Source: Candidatus Peregrinibacteria bacterium (lineage in GTDB: Bacteria > Patescibacteriota > Gracilibacteria > UM-FILTER-43-11). Taken from it: a stretch of 13,564 nucleotides of DNA. The stretch covers positions 1 through 13,564 of the forward strand of contig JAUXDO010000026.1 in the NCBI GenBank assembly GCA_030618315.1, given 5' to 3'. Under the pieces are notes generated by a model. It was not told the origin of the DNA and did no database searches. It saw nothing but the letters and a program-made list of their open reading frames with translations. Below, piece after piece: positions 5,551-12,644 of the stretch (the first letter of the stretch is position 1; each line of letters opens with the position of its first letter). A program made the translations under genes and the position numbers.

Positions 5551-7356
5551 GGTATTATTTTTAGCCTCAAGCACAATATGTCTCTTCGCTATCTTCTGTT
5601 TTATTTCTCGCAATCTAAGCTTGTTTAGGTTATGGAGAACCTTAGCATAATCATGATCGCTTTTAAATTTACTTTTACTTTCCTCAGCAACATCCTGTAC
5701 AAGAGAAAGGCCTGTTTCTTCTTCCAGTCCATAAAGCTGTCTATTAATATCATGGATATGCTCAGCACCAAGATAAGGCTTCAAAATCACATAGTCAGCC
5801 CCCCTGTTAAACAACTCTAATCCTTCACGTCCTGAATCCGATGTAACAATTATAATCGGCCGTTTATTATGAGGAATCTTTTCAAGATGTTTAATCAAAA
5901 ATAAATTGTCTTCAGGGCTAGGCAGAGTGCTGATAATAATTTCTGCGTCTTCCAAATCTAACTCATTTACCAATTCTGCATCTTCAATATCACCGAAAAT
6001 ACAAGTAATGCCTTTTTTAATTAAATCCTTAATAACACTATTGTCGTGATCAACAACCAAATAATCTTCCTTAAAGCCTTTGATCTGCTCAAGAATTGTG
6101 TGTCCCATCTGACCACAGCCTAAAAGGATTATATGATTAGACATTCCGACTTTTTTTGATGATAGTTTTGTCTTTGCTTTCCTAAACTCAAAGATTGTCA
6201 GAATTCTTCGAAGACGATTATAAATCCAGTTGTTATACGTCATCATGTACGACGACATTGTCATTGTAAGAAGAGCAATAACAGTAACCATAGAAACTAC
6301 CCCCTGATCAAGATGTCCGAGACTAAGCCCCATAGCTACCACAATTAATGAAAATTCACTGATATTAGCAACAGATAGACCTGTAAAAAACGAAGTTCGC
6401 TTATCGTATCCTAATGCCCCCATAATAACCATTACAATTATTGGGTTACCAATTAATACAAATAATGACAGTACAATAAATTTAACTACCAAAGGTCCCA
6501 TTGCGGCGAATACAAGTCCTGCACCAAGGCCAACAAAAAATATGGTAATGAAAAAATCACGCAAAATCTTTGCCTTGGCATTTATTTCGAATGTATAAGG
6601 TAAACTGGCCAAACTTATACCGGCAATAAAGGCACCGATTTCAACATTAAATCCGATCATCTCTGATAAAAGGGCAATAAGAAATGCCCAGGCCAGACTA
6701 AATAATATTAATAACTCATGAGAAGTGGCGATTTTGTTGTAAACATAACCAAGTAAAGCGCGAGCAACAATAATTACCAAAGTAAAAAGGACTACTCCTT
6801 TGACTAAAACCAAACCAAAATGAGCGAAATCAAAATCAAACGAGCCGACCTGAAAACCCGTTAAGACCAGTAACGCTATAATGGCAATTATGTCCTGTAC
6901 AAGTAAAACACCAATGGCTACCTGTCCATATAAAGCATTATTATCGCGCTTATCATAAATAATTTTGATAGCGATAACAGTACTTGAAAATGTAAGTGCA
7001 ATCGCTAAATAAATAGCTTGTATAAGCGGAAAACCAAAGAGGTAAGCTATTCCATAACCAACGATACCTGTAAAAAGAACTTGTCCGATACCAGTGGCAA
7101 AAGCAACAAATCCCAGATTTTTCAGGCGCGCGGGATTCATTTCCAGACCTACCAAAAACAGCATCAGCATAATACCGACCTGAGCAATAATATGAATGGT
7201 TTCAATCTCATGTACCAAACCGAGCCCGAATGGTCCGATAAGAACACCTGCACCAATGTAGGCTAAAATTAAAGGCTGTTTAAGGTAATAGCAAATAGCC
7301 CCAATTACTGCAGCTGAAATAATTACAAGACCTAACTCAAAAAAAAGTGATTCCAT
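5533..7356 (-). CDS. CPA2-family cation/proton antiporter with TrkA-N domain (KefB/KefC-like)
   Basis: 607 residues. Residues 1-385 are a string of hydrophobic segments compatible with about 12 membrane helices of the Na+/H+ exchanger fold; Asp155 in the LLVQDIIAI stretch sits where CPA2 antiporters keep their essential Asp. Residues about 407-530 form a cytosolic Rossmann RCK/TrkA-N domain with a nucleotide-binding GCGQMG loop (413-418) and the acidic end of the second strand at VVDHD (434-438). A charged helical tail follows. Members exchange K+ or Na+ for protons across the cytoplasmic membrane under nucleotide control; the ion cannot be read from sequence. It lies downstream of the STAS gene on the same strand. 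Its last codons, EGAIQ, and TAA are part of the REP-like hairpin, so that element sets its C-terminus. No Shine-Dalgarno sequence is present. Confidence 0.92.
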   Translation of the reverse strand: MESLFFELGLVIISAAVIGAICYYLKQPLILAYIGAGVLIGPFGLGLVHEIETIHIIAQVGIMLMLFLVGLEMNPARLKNLGFVAFATGIGQVLFTGIVGYGIAYLFGFPLIQAIYLAIALTFSSTVIAIKIIYDKRDNNALYGQVAIGVLLVQDIIAIIALLVLTGFQVGSFDFDFAHFGLVLVKGVVLFTLVIIVARALLGYVYNKIATSHELLILFSLAWAFLIALLSEMIGFNVEIGAFIAGISLASLPYTFEINAKAKILRDFFITIFFVGLGAGLVFAAMGPLVVKFIVLSLFVLIGNPIIVMVIMGALGYDKRTSFFTGLSVANISEFSLIVVAMGLSLGHLDQGVVSMVTVIALLTMTMSSYMMTYNNWIYNRLRRILTIFEFRKAKTKLSSKKVGMSNHIILLGCGQMGHTILEQIKGFKEDYLVVDHDNSVIKDLIKKGITCIFGDIEDAELVNELDLEDAEIIISTLPSPEDNLFLIKHLEKIPHNKRPIIIVTSDSGREGLELFNRGADYVILKPYLGAEHIHDINRQLYGLEEETGLSLVQDVAEESKSKFKSDHDYAKVLHNLNKLRLREIKQKIAKRHIVLEAKNNTEGAIQ

Positions 7357-7362
7357 ATTTTA

Positions 7363-7437
7363 CGTGTTGCGTGTTGTGTGGTGAGTGTTTCGTGTTTACT
7401 AAAATTCGCACTTCACACGACACACATCACACATCAC
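7363..7437. repeat. Inverted heptamer array A (antiporter/STAS gap)
   Basis: Five consecutive 7-bp units of the form NGTGNTN run from 7363 to 7397 (CGTGTTG twice, then TGTGGTG, AGTGTTT, CGTGTTT). After an 11-bp centre, four CAC-starting units run from 7409 to 7436 (CACTTCA, CACGACA, CACATCA twice). The right side approximates the reverse complement of the left with the same period, so an imperfect stem of about 30 bp with roughly two thirds pairing is possible. It fills the gap between the STAS gene and the antiporter gene. Confidence 0.8.
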
Positions 7438-7442
7438 TTTAT

Positions 7443-7796
7443 TTATAAAGTAGCTGTCGCTTCATCCATAGTTGCAAAATACGGAATGATTGATGTAAGT
7501 CCAACCAAACTGATAACATCCATTACAGCTTCCGAAGCTGCGACCATAATCATCTTTCTGGCGTCTTTTGATAAATGTGTATGAATTGATACCAAAAAAC
7601 CAATACCTTTACTATTAATAAATTCAAGGTCCTGGAAATTCAATACCATGGTAACCATATTGGCATCATTTAAAAGTGGATCAAGTTGAGTTTTAAGCCC
7701 GTCTAAAACGGATTCATCTAATTCACCTTTAAGTGAAACCACCTTGGCTGATGGGTTTGGAGAGTCTGTAATTTCTACAGAAAATTCTGATGGCAT
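7443..7796 (-). CDS. STAS-domain protein (anti-sigma factor antagonist-like)
   Basis: A 117-residue single STAS domain. The hallmark is FINSKGIGFLVS (59-70), where Ser62 matches the serine phosphorylated in SpoIIAA/RsbV-type anti-anti-sigma factors; SLKGELDES (21-29) matches the family's first conserved strand. Such proteins act by partner switching: the unphosphorylated form binds a kinase/anti-sigma factor. No RsbW-like kinase, PP2C phosphatase or sigma factor gene is in the window, so partners are unknown. It is upstream of the antiporter gene, 86 bp away, and probably co-transcribed unless the heptamer array between them terminates. A link to the antiporter is possible but not shown. The start ATG 7794-7796 has no Shine-Dalgarno sequence, and TATAAA-like DNA lies close upstream. 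Confidence 0.88.
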   Translation of the reverse strand: MPSEFSVEITDSPNPSAKVVSLKGELDESVLDGLKTQLDPLLNDANMVTMVLNFQDLEFINSKGIGFLVSIHTHLSKDARKMIMVAASEAVMDVISLVGLTSIIPYFATMDEATATL

Positions 7797-7878
7797 AGTT
7801 TTTATATTTAAGTTTTATTTCTTTCTCATTTTACTTTATTCAGTAGATGAAATGCAACCTTTTATTAGTTAATTTATA

Positions 7879-7891
7879 TCTGATGTTGTGT
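7879..7891 (+). promoter_or_regulatory. Shared 13-bp motif, copy 1 (TCTGATGTTGTGT)
   Basis: This copy differs at one or two positions from the motif at 7958-7970 (TCTGATACTGTGT) and at 10652-10664 (TCTGATATTGTGT). The other two overlap -10 hexamers. This one has a poor -10 (TGTTGT) and no visible -35, and lies 79 bp upstream of the second copy in the STAS/trpS divergent gap. It could be an operator copy or a degenerate promoter. Confidence 0.4.
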
Positions 7892-7921
7892 CATGACGTC
7901 ATATCATCATTTCGTCATTAC
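7890..7921. repeat. 8-bp tandem array in the STAS/trpS divergent gap
   Basis: Four adjacent 8-bp units: GTCATGAC, GTCATATC, ATCATTTC, GTCATTAC (consensus RTCATNNC). The first is a palindrome, and TGACGTCA at 7894-7901 is another. The array ends 17 bp before the trpS -35. The remainder of the 191-bp gap holds the shared 13-bp motifs and AT-rich sequence; I see no hairpin or T-box-like leader. Confidence 0.6.
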
Positions 7922-7938
7922 GTTTTTAGTAGTTTTCA

Positions 7939-7968
7939 TTGACCATTAGTTAACCAATCTGATACTGT
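7939..7968 (+). promoter_or_regulatory. trpS promoter-like site
   Basis: TTGACC (7939-7944, five of six) and TACTGT (7963-7968, three of six) are 18 bp apart, and TGA directly before the -10 makes it an extended type. The -10 lies in a copy of the shared 13-bp motif. Transcription would start near 7975, giving a leader of only about 13 bases before ATG 7988. Confidence 0.5.
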
Positions 7969-7987
7969 GTTTATAAATAATAAAAAC

Positions 7988-8959
7988 ATGAAAAAAAGAG
8001 TTCTCTCTGGAATTCAACCTTCCGGTAAGCTCCATATTGGGAATTACTTCGGGATGATAAAAAGAATGGTCGAGTACCAGGAATCCAGCGACCTTTTTTG
8101 TTTTATAGCGAATCTGCATTCTCTTACTACACTTACGGATGCGGATGAGATGAAAAAGTTAACTCTCGAAGCTGCAACTGATATGTTAGCTCTTGGAATT
8201 AATCCTGATAAGTGCCACTTCTGGGTACAATCGGATGTTCCTGAAGTCGCAGAGCTAACATGGATTCTTTCATGCTTGACTCCTATGGGCTTAATGGAAA
8301 GAGCGCATAGTTATAAAGATAAAATTGCAAAGGGTGTTCAGCCGAATTTAGGTCTTTTCTGTTATCCTGCGCTAATGACTGCGGATATTCTGATTAATCA
8401 ATCAGAGATTGTTCCTGTAGGAAAAGATCAAAAACAGCATGTGGAAATGTCCAGAGATATTGCAATTAAATTCAATAACAAATTTGGTGAAACATTTGTT
8501 ATACCCGAGCCAGAAATTCCGGAAGATATAGCATCAATTCCGGGCATTGATGGTCAGAAGATGTCTAAGTCTTACAATAATACAATCCCGATTTTTGATG
8601 ATGAAAGTGTGATCAAAAAAGCAGTGATGGGTATAGTAACCGATTCAAAAGGTGTTGAAGAACCGAAGGAAACTAAGGGAAGTATTATCTATGAATTATA
8701 TAAACTGTTTACATCAGCCGACGAGCTTAAATCCTTTAAAACAAGTTTTGAGAAAGGAGGTATGGGATATGGGGATGCTAAAAAAACACTTCTGGAAAAA
8801 ATACTTGATACTTTCAAGCCATTCCGAGAAAAAAGAGCAGAACTTGAAGCTAATCCGAAAAAGGTAGAAGACATTCTGAATAAAGGATCTGAGAAAGTCA
8901 GAAAAATATCACTTGAAACATTAAACAAAGTCCGCGAAGCCACCGGACTCAAATACTAA
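7988..8959 (+). CDS. trpS: Tryptophanyl-tRNA synthetase
   Basis: Charges tRNA-Trp with tryptophan using ATP; cytoplasmic class Ic synthetase. The protein has 323 residues, normal for bacterial TrpS. It starts with RVLSGIQPSGKLHIGNY, where HIGN (16-19) is the HIGH signature, and the KMSKS loop is intact at 191-195 inside GIDGQKMSKSYNNT. ALMTADIL and VGKDQKQHVE in the Rossmann core are also typical. I chose ATG 7988 because MKKRVLSGIQPSG is the usual beginning of the family; an in-frame GTG at 7967 would add seven residues but overlaps the predicted -10. The leader is far too short for a T-box. pyrG follows after 34 bp on the same strand. No Shine-Dalgarno sequence. Confidence 0.97.
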   Translation: MKKRVLSGIQPSGKLHIGNYFGMIKRMVEYQESSDLFCFIANLHSLTTLTDADEMKKLTLEAATDMLALGINPDKCHFWVQSDVPEVAELTWILSCLTPMGLMERAHSYKDKIAKGVQPNLGLFCYPALMTADILINQSEIVPVGKDQKQHVEMSRDIAIKFNNKFGETFVIPEPEIPEDIASIPGIDGQKMSKSYNNTIPIFDDESVIKKAVMGIVTDSKGVEEPKETKGSIIYELYKLFTSADELKSFKTSFEKGGMGYGDAKKTLLEKILDTFKPFREKRAELEANPKKVEDILNKGSEKVRKISLETLNKVREATGLKY

Positions 8960-8990
8960 TTCATAATTCGTAATTCGTAATTTTTAATTA
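8956..8990. repeat. Heptamer array B (trpS/pyrG gap)
   Basis: Five consecutive 7-bp units (CTAATTC, ATAATTC, GTAATTC, GTAATTT, TTAATTA) place AATT at 8958, 8965, 8972, 8979 and 8986, exactly seven apart. The first unit includes the trpS stop codon and the last ends 3 bp before the pyrG ATG, so the array fills the gap. Unlike the other heptamer arrays there is no clear second, inverted arm. Confidence 0.8.
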
Positions 8991-8993
8991 TTC

Positions 8994-10586
8994 ATGAAAT
9001 ATATATTTATAACAGGAGGGGTGTGCTCATCACTTGGTAAAGGTATTGCATCCGCATCTATTGGTAATCTACTAAAAGCTGCTGGATTTAAAGTCTTTAC
9101 ACAAAAACTGGATCCATATCTAAATGTAGACCCAGGAACAATGAGCCCTTTTCAGCATGGTGAAGTATTTGTAACAGACGATGGAGCTGAGACAGATTTA
9201 GATCTAGGGCATTACGAAAGATTTATTGATATTCCTCTTAATAAACTCTGCAGTTTTTCAACAGGGCAGGTTTATCAGACAGTTTTAGACAGAGAGCGCA
9301 AAGGAGACTATTTGGGGGGTACAATTCAAATCATCCCGCATATTACTGATGAAATTAAAAATAGAATCCGTAAAGCAGCGAGAAGTGCAAAGTGTGATGT
9401 TATGCTATGTGAAATCGGCGGTACTATTGGGGATATCGAAGGTCAGCCATTTGTGGAAGCATTGCGTCAAATGCGTAATGAAGAAGGCAGAGAAAACACA
9501 ATGTTCATCCATTTAACACTTCTACCATTCCTAAAGGCTTCAAACGAATTAAAAACTAAACCTACTCAGCTTTCAGTCAGAACGTTACAAAGCTTAGGTA
9601 TTCAGCCGGATATGATTATGCTTAGAGCAGATGATAAGATTCAGAAAAAGCATTTGGTAAAAATTTCACACTTCTGTGATGTAGCTCTGGAAGCAGTTAT
9701 TCCCGCACCAACAGTTAAATCGATTTATGAAGTTCCACTGAATTTCGAGAGTCATGATTTAACAAGAACAGTTCTGAAAAAACTTAATCTAAAATACCGA
9801 AAACCAAAATTAGACGAATGGAGAAAGGTTGTCGAAAATATTCATACAACAAAAGAAGAGATAAAAATTGGTCTTGCAGGTAAATATAATGAACTGGATG
9901 ATGCATATATTTCAGTTATTGAATCCATTAAATCGGCTAGCTTTTTTCATAAAAGAAAGGCAAAAGTAGTATGGATTGATGCTGAAAAAATAGAAGAAGG
10001 TGACAAGAAGGAGTGGAAAAAGCTACATCAGGTAGACGGCGTAGTTGTACCGGGAGGTTTTGGTCACAGAGGAACTGAGGGGAAAATTATGGTTGCAGAA
10101 TATTGCCGTGAGGAAGAAATACCCTATCTTGGCTTATGTCTCGGTTCTCAAATTATGGCAATTGAATTTGCACGAAATGTTGCTGGAATAAATAATGCGA
10201 CTTCTGAGGAATTTTCACCTAAAGCAAAGAATAAAATCGTACACTTCCTTCCTGGTCAGCACGAAAAGCGAGCAAAAGGAGGCACTCTTAGGTTAGGCTC
10301 ATGGCCGTGTAAGATTATCAAAGGTACTCTTGCCTGGAAATGCTATAAAAAAGTAAGAATTGATGAAAGACACAGACACAGATATGAGTTCAATAATAAA
10401 TTCAAAAAACAATTAGAAAAGAAAGGTTTGATTTTCTCTGGAATCTCACCGGACAGAGAACTGATGGAAATTGTAGAAGTAAAAGGTCATCCATTTATGA
10501 TAGGTTCACAATTCCACCCTGAATTCAAAAGCAGGCCGAATAGACCGCATCCGTTGTTTAGGGAGTTTATTAAAGCCGCTCTATAA
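8994..10586 (+). CDS. pyrG: CTP synthase
   Basis: Makes CTP from UTP, ATP and glutamine, the last step of pyrimidine nucleotide synthesis; cytoplasmic tetramer in characterised members. At 530 residues it is full length. Amidoligase domain (about 1-265): ATP-binding loop GGVCSSLGKG (8-17, with Cys11 where many have Val), Asp70 and Glu140 at the expected Mg2+ positions. Glutamine amidotransferase domain (about 288-530): GGFGHRG (354-360), nucleophile Cys382 in LGLCLGSQ, and His508/Glu510 in QFHPEF completing the triad. The conserved RHRHRYEFNN (459-468) joins the two active sites. All key residues are present. It lies 34 bp after trpS, so co-transcription is likely; TTTAAT at 8983-8988 in the gap could also serve as a -10 for a leaderless message. 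No Shine-Dalgarno sequence. Confidence 0.98.
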   Translation: MKYIFITGGVCSSLGKGIASASIGNLLKAAGFKVFTQKLDPYLNVDPGTMSPFQHGEVFVTDDGAETDLDLGHYERFIDIPLNKLCSFSTGQVYQTVLDRERKGDYLGGTIQIIPHITDEIKNRIRKAARSAKCDVMLCEIGGTIGDIEGQPFVEALRQMRNEEGRENTMFIHLTLLPFLKASNELKTKPTQLSVRTLQSLGIQPDMIMLRADDKIQKKHLVKISHFCDVALEAVIPAPTVKSIYEVPLNFESHDLTRTVLKKLNLKYRKPKLDEWRKVVENIHTTKEEIKIGLAGKYNELDDAYISVIESIKSASFFHKRKAKVVWIDAEKIEEGDKKEWKKLHQVDGVVVPGGFGHRGTEGKIMVAEYCREEEIPYLGLCLGSQIMAIEFARNVAGINNATSEEFSPKAKNKIVHFLPGQHEKRAKGGTLRLGSWPCKIIKGTLAWKCYKKVRIDERHRHRYEFNNKFKKQLEKKGLIFSGISPDRELMEIVEVKGHPFMIGSQFHPEFKSRPNRPHPLFREFIKAAL

Positions 10587-10648
10587 TTTGAGATTTGTGA
10601 TTTGAGAATTGTGAATTAAATCACAAATCAAAATTCACAAATCACAAA
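10586..10648. repeat. Inverted heptamer array C (pyrG/HAD gap)
   Basis: Nine consecutive 7-bp units fill 10586-10648 without a break in phase: left units ATTTGAG, ATTTGTG, ATTTGAG, AATTGTG, a central AATTAAA, and right units TCACAAA, TCAAAAT, TCACAAA, TCACAAA. Positions 10587-10614 pair with 10621-10648 as a 28-bp stem with 23 matches and a 6-base loop (10615-10620). There is no strong G+C clamp or T-run, so it is not a classical terminator. The -35 of the downstream HAD gene lies in its right arm. Confidence 0.88.
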
Positions 10649-10662
10649 TAGTCTGATATTGT
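10634..10662 (+). promoter_or_regulatory. HAD gene promoter, predicted leaderless
   Basis: TTCACA (10634-10639, five of six) and TATTGT (10657-10662, four of six) are exactly 17 bp apart with TGA before the -10. Seven bases then lead to ATG 10670, so the mRNA would begin at the start codon or one base before it. The -10 lies in a copy of the shared 13-bp motif (10652-10664) and the -35 in heptamer array C, so stem formation in DNA or supercoiling could affect it. Confidence 0.55.
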
Positions 10663-10669
10663 GTAAACG

Positions 10670-11227
10670 ATGAATAATGCCCCCAACATTCATCGAGAAG
10701 ATCTAAGCTCTTCTAGCGAAGTGAGAGCTGAGGTGCTTTTTGTAGATTTAGATGAAACACTGCTTGATGGAACAATCAGTGAGCTATCAGATGAAGAATT
10801 AGGTGAAGCAAATGTTATTCAAACAACGATGAATCTAATTAAAAAAGCGAAAAGTCTGGGTATGCCGATTGTGATGGTAAGCCGTAATAAATCAGGTCCA
10901 ATAGATAGATTTTTTAGACTTAAACCGGAATTACGCCCATTATTTGATGACATAATGCCGTGCCTAGGAGACAAAAGTCATCTGATTAACTGTTATTTGT
11001 CACAGCACGGAATCAGTCCGGAAAACAGCTTGTTTGTAGACGACAATCCTAATGAGATAGACGATGTAAAAGGTCTGGGAGTCAAAACTGTTTATCCTCA
11101 TAACACTGCCGGTATTATTTTGGATAAACCAAAAATGAATGAAGAAAAAGTCACTAATTTAACCAGATACAGAGCAAAAAACACATTAGATCTTCTTCAG
11201 GCAGACAATGTAGCTCTCACCGCTTGA
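10670..11227 (+). CDS. HAD-superfamily hydrolase (phosphatase-like)
   Basis: 185 residues with all four HAD motifs. Motif I is FVDLDETLLDG, with nucleophile Asp26 and acid/base Asp28. Motif II is Ser71 in VMVSRN. Motif III is Lys102 in GDKSHL. Motif IV is Asp124/Asp125 in FVDDNPNEIDD. No large cap domain fits between motifs I and II, which resembles the small C0-type Mg-dependent phosphatases or FkbH-like proteins. The substrate is unknown. The first roughly 20 residues are Ser-rich and precede the fold. It follows pyrG by 83 bp but has its own promoter-like site. Its last 42 bp overlap the 3' end of rlmE on the other strand. Stop is TGA. Confidence 0.85.
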   Translation: MNNAPNIHREDLSSSSEVRAEVLFVDLDETLLDGTISELSDEELGEANVIQTTMNLIKKAKSLGMPIVMVSRNKSGPIDRFFRLKPELRPLFDDIMPCLGDKSHLINCYLSQHGISPENSLFVDDNPNEIDDVKGLGVKTVYPHNTAGIILDKPKMNEEKVTNLTRYRAKNTLDLLQADNVALTA

Positions 11228-11770
11228 TTTCCTAATTGCCTTTGGTCGCATCTTCCTGACCTGTTTGAACATTTGTTTTGCCGGTCCGACGAGTTCCCCC
11301 TCACTAAAACCGGATAGGATTTTCATAACTGCGTTTCCACCCTTTTTTAAATGCTTTTCGCATACCTCCAATACTTTTAAATTCAAATCAAACGATCTTC
11401 CGCCATCCATAAATGCAACACCACTGGTTTTAGGTGCAAGATCGGATGTGATTACATCAAATTGATCGATATCGATTTGTGTGTAAACCTTGTCATCAAA
11501 AATATCTCCTACATATGTTTCCACATTGGACAGACGCAATGACTCAATCTTCTGGAGATCAATACCAATAGCACCCCCATTCTCTCCGACTATTTTAGAG
11601 ATATATTGTAGGAAACTGCCAGGCGCCGCCCCTAAGTCTAAAACATTATCACCGGATTTAATTAATTTAAATTTATCCTGAATTTCCTCCAATTTAAAAA
11701 TACTTCGGGCACGATAACCCTGCTCTCTAGCTTTTTTGGAGTATTGATCCTGTACGTTGAACTTATTCAT
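11186..11770 (-). CDS. rlmE: 23S rRNA 2'-O-methyltransferase (RlmE/FtsJ)
   Basis: RlmE methylates the 2'-OH of U2552 in the 23S rRNA A-loop (E. coli numbering) and helps late 50S assembly. The 194-residue protein has the S-adenosylmethionine loop LDLGAAPGSF (44-53), Asp71 at the end of the second strand, and the catalytic K-D-K-E set at Lys26 (RSIFKL), Asp110 (SDLAP), Lys150 (VMKILSG) and Glu185 (SSGESYIV). Length matches the family. It is the last gene of a minus-strand run after rluB-like and rsmG genes, all acting on rRNA. A TATAAT in the loop of heptamer array D may give it its own promoter. Its 3' end overlaps the convergent HAD gene by 42 bp, so no terminator fits between them. Confidence 0.95.
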   Translation of the reverse strand: MNKFNVQDQYSKKAREQGYRARSIFKLEEIQDKFKLIKSGDNVLDLGAAPGSFLQYISKIVGENGGAIGIDLQKIESLRLSNVETYVGDIFDDKVYTQIDIDQFDVITSDLAPKTSGVAFMDGGRSFDLNLKVLEVCEKHLKKGGNAVMKILSGFSEGELVGPAKQMFKQVRKMRPKAIRKSSGESYIVCLKKI

Positions 11771-11777
11771 TCTGAAG

Positions 11778-11858
11778 GAGTAAGAACTAAAGACTAAGGA
11801 ATAAGCTATTATATATTACACTGGTTTCTGCTTAGTTCTTAGTCCTTATTCCTTAGTT
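11778..11858. repeat. Inverted heptamer array D (rlmE/rsmG gap)
   Basis: Left units GAGTAAG, AACTAAA, GACTAAG, GAATAAG (11778-11805) put TAA at 11781, 11788, 11795 and 11802. Right units CTTAGTT, CTTAGTC, CTTATTC, CTTAGTT (11831-11858) have the same 7-bp period. Paired end to end, 21 of 28 positions match; shifted by one unit, 11785-11805 against 11838-11858 gives 18 of 21, so more than one register is available. The 25-bp loop contains TATAAT on the minus strand. Confidence 0.85.
11808..11813 (-). promoter_or_regulatory. TATAAT in the loop of array D, possible rlmE -10
   Basis: On the minus strand 11808-11813 reads TATAAT, a perfect -10. Seventeen bp upstream is ACTAAG, not a -35, so the support is partial. 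Transcription would start near 11801 and carry only one arm of array D into the roughly 30-base rlmE leader, whereas read-through from rsmG would carry both arms and could fold. Confidence 0.4.
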
Positions 11859-11864
11859 CTGTGA

Positions 11865-12641
11865 CTAAAGTGGTCGTTTATTAGGAACTCCATCCCTCCT
11901 CGGATAAGCATCCGGCGTAACTCGTTTCTTAGTAATCTGAATCAGAGTCCTATTTCCCATATCCTCCGGCAATGAATATTGGAATACTCTCGGAGATTCA
12001 GCCCGAAGCTTTGTAATAGAATTTTGTGATGATGATAATTCAGAAATATATTCAGGTCCTTTGTATGCTATTACATTGCCATACAAATGAATTAAAGGCA
12101 CTGTAAGCTCAATCAAAATACGGAGAGGTGCAAGGGCTCTGGAAAGAACTAAATCGTATTGATCGCGATGCTTTGAATCATGACCAAGAACCTCTGCTCT
12201 TTCAGCTATGCAAATTACATTTTTTAAATTAAGTTCATGGGCAAATTCACGTACAGCATCAATTTTCTTCTGAGTTGAGTCGACCAGAGTAAATTCAACG
12301 GATGGAAATAAAATTGCCAAAGGAATACCAGGAAGTCCCCCACCCGTTCCGATATCCATAACTTTCATACCAGGCTCGACTTTAAATAAAGGTGCTGCCA
12401 TTAAAGAGTCAAGAATGTGCTTTATCCAGACCTCTTGACTGTCAGTGATAGTCGTTAGATTCAACTCCTCATTCTTATCTTTTAGTAAATCGACATATTT
12501 AGAGAGTTTCTTGAACTGACTATCTGTAATAGCAAGCCCAGCCTCTTCCATCCAGACTTCAACAGATTTCTGAAAATGCAGCATTCCTTTTATCGTTGAA
12601 GCTAAATCTCCTAGTAGTTTTTGTCTGAAATAGTAACTCAT
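11865..12641 (-). CDS. rsmG: 16S rRNA (guanine-N7) methyltransferase RsmG
   Basis: RsmG (GidB) methylates N7 of G527 in 16S rRNA (E. coli numbering). The S-adenosylmethionine loop is MDIGTGGGLPGIPLA (95-109); LNLTTI near 60 and IKHILDSL (73-80) are typical, and the C-terminus has the family ending AYPRRDGVPNKRPL (245-258). From ATG 12641 the protein has 258 residues, longer than the roughly 207-240 usual. The family homology begins near Glu29, so Met20 (ATG at 12582-12584) or Met31 are possible true starts; Met20 leaves a leader like that of E. coli RsmG. None has a well-spaced Shine-Dalgarno sequence. It lies 42 bp after the RluB-type gene, across heptamer array E, and 94 bp before rlmE. Identity certain, start uncertain. 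Confidence 0.95.
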   Translation of the reverse strand: MSYYFRQKLLGDLASTIKGMLHFQKSVEVWMEEAGLAITDSQFKKLSKYVDLLKDKNEELNLTTITDSQEVWIKHILDSLMAAPLFKVEPGMKVMDIGTGGGLPGIPLAILFPSVEFTLVDSTQKKIDAVREFAHELNLKNVICIAERAEVLGHDSKHRDQYDLVLSRALAPLRILIELTVPLIHLYGNVIAYKGPEYISELSSSQNSITKLRAESPRVFQYSLPEDMGNRTLIQITKKRVTPDAYPRRDGVPNKRPL

Positions 12642-12644
12642 GTA

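Noticed and set aside
7894..7901. TGACGTCA as a CRE-type operator
   Set aside because: It arises at the junction of two 8-bp array units; that palindrome is best known from eukaryotic bZIP factors and has no special meaning here.
7797..7987. T-box or other riboswitch upstream of trpS
   Set aside because: The likely transcript leader is about 13 bases, and no specifier stem, T-box motif or terminator hairpin is visible in the gap.
7967..7987. GTG 7967 as trpS start
   Set aside because: It falls inside the predicted -10, and the family normally begins at the MKKRVLSG encoded from ATG 7988.
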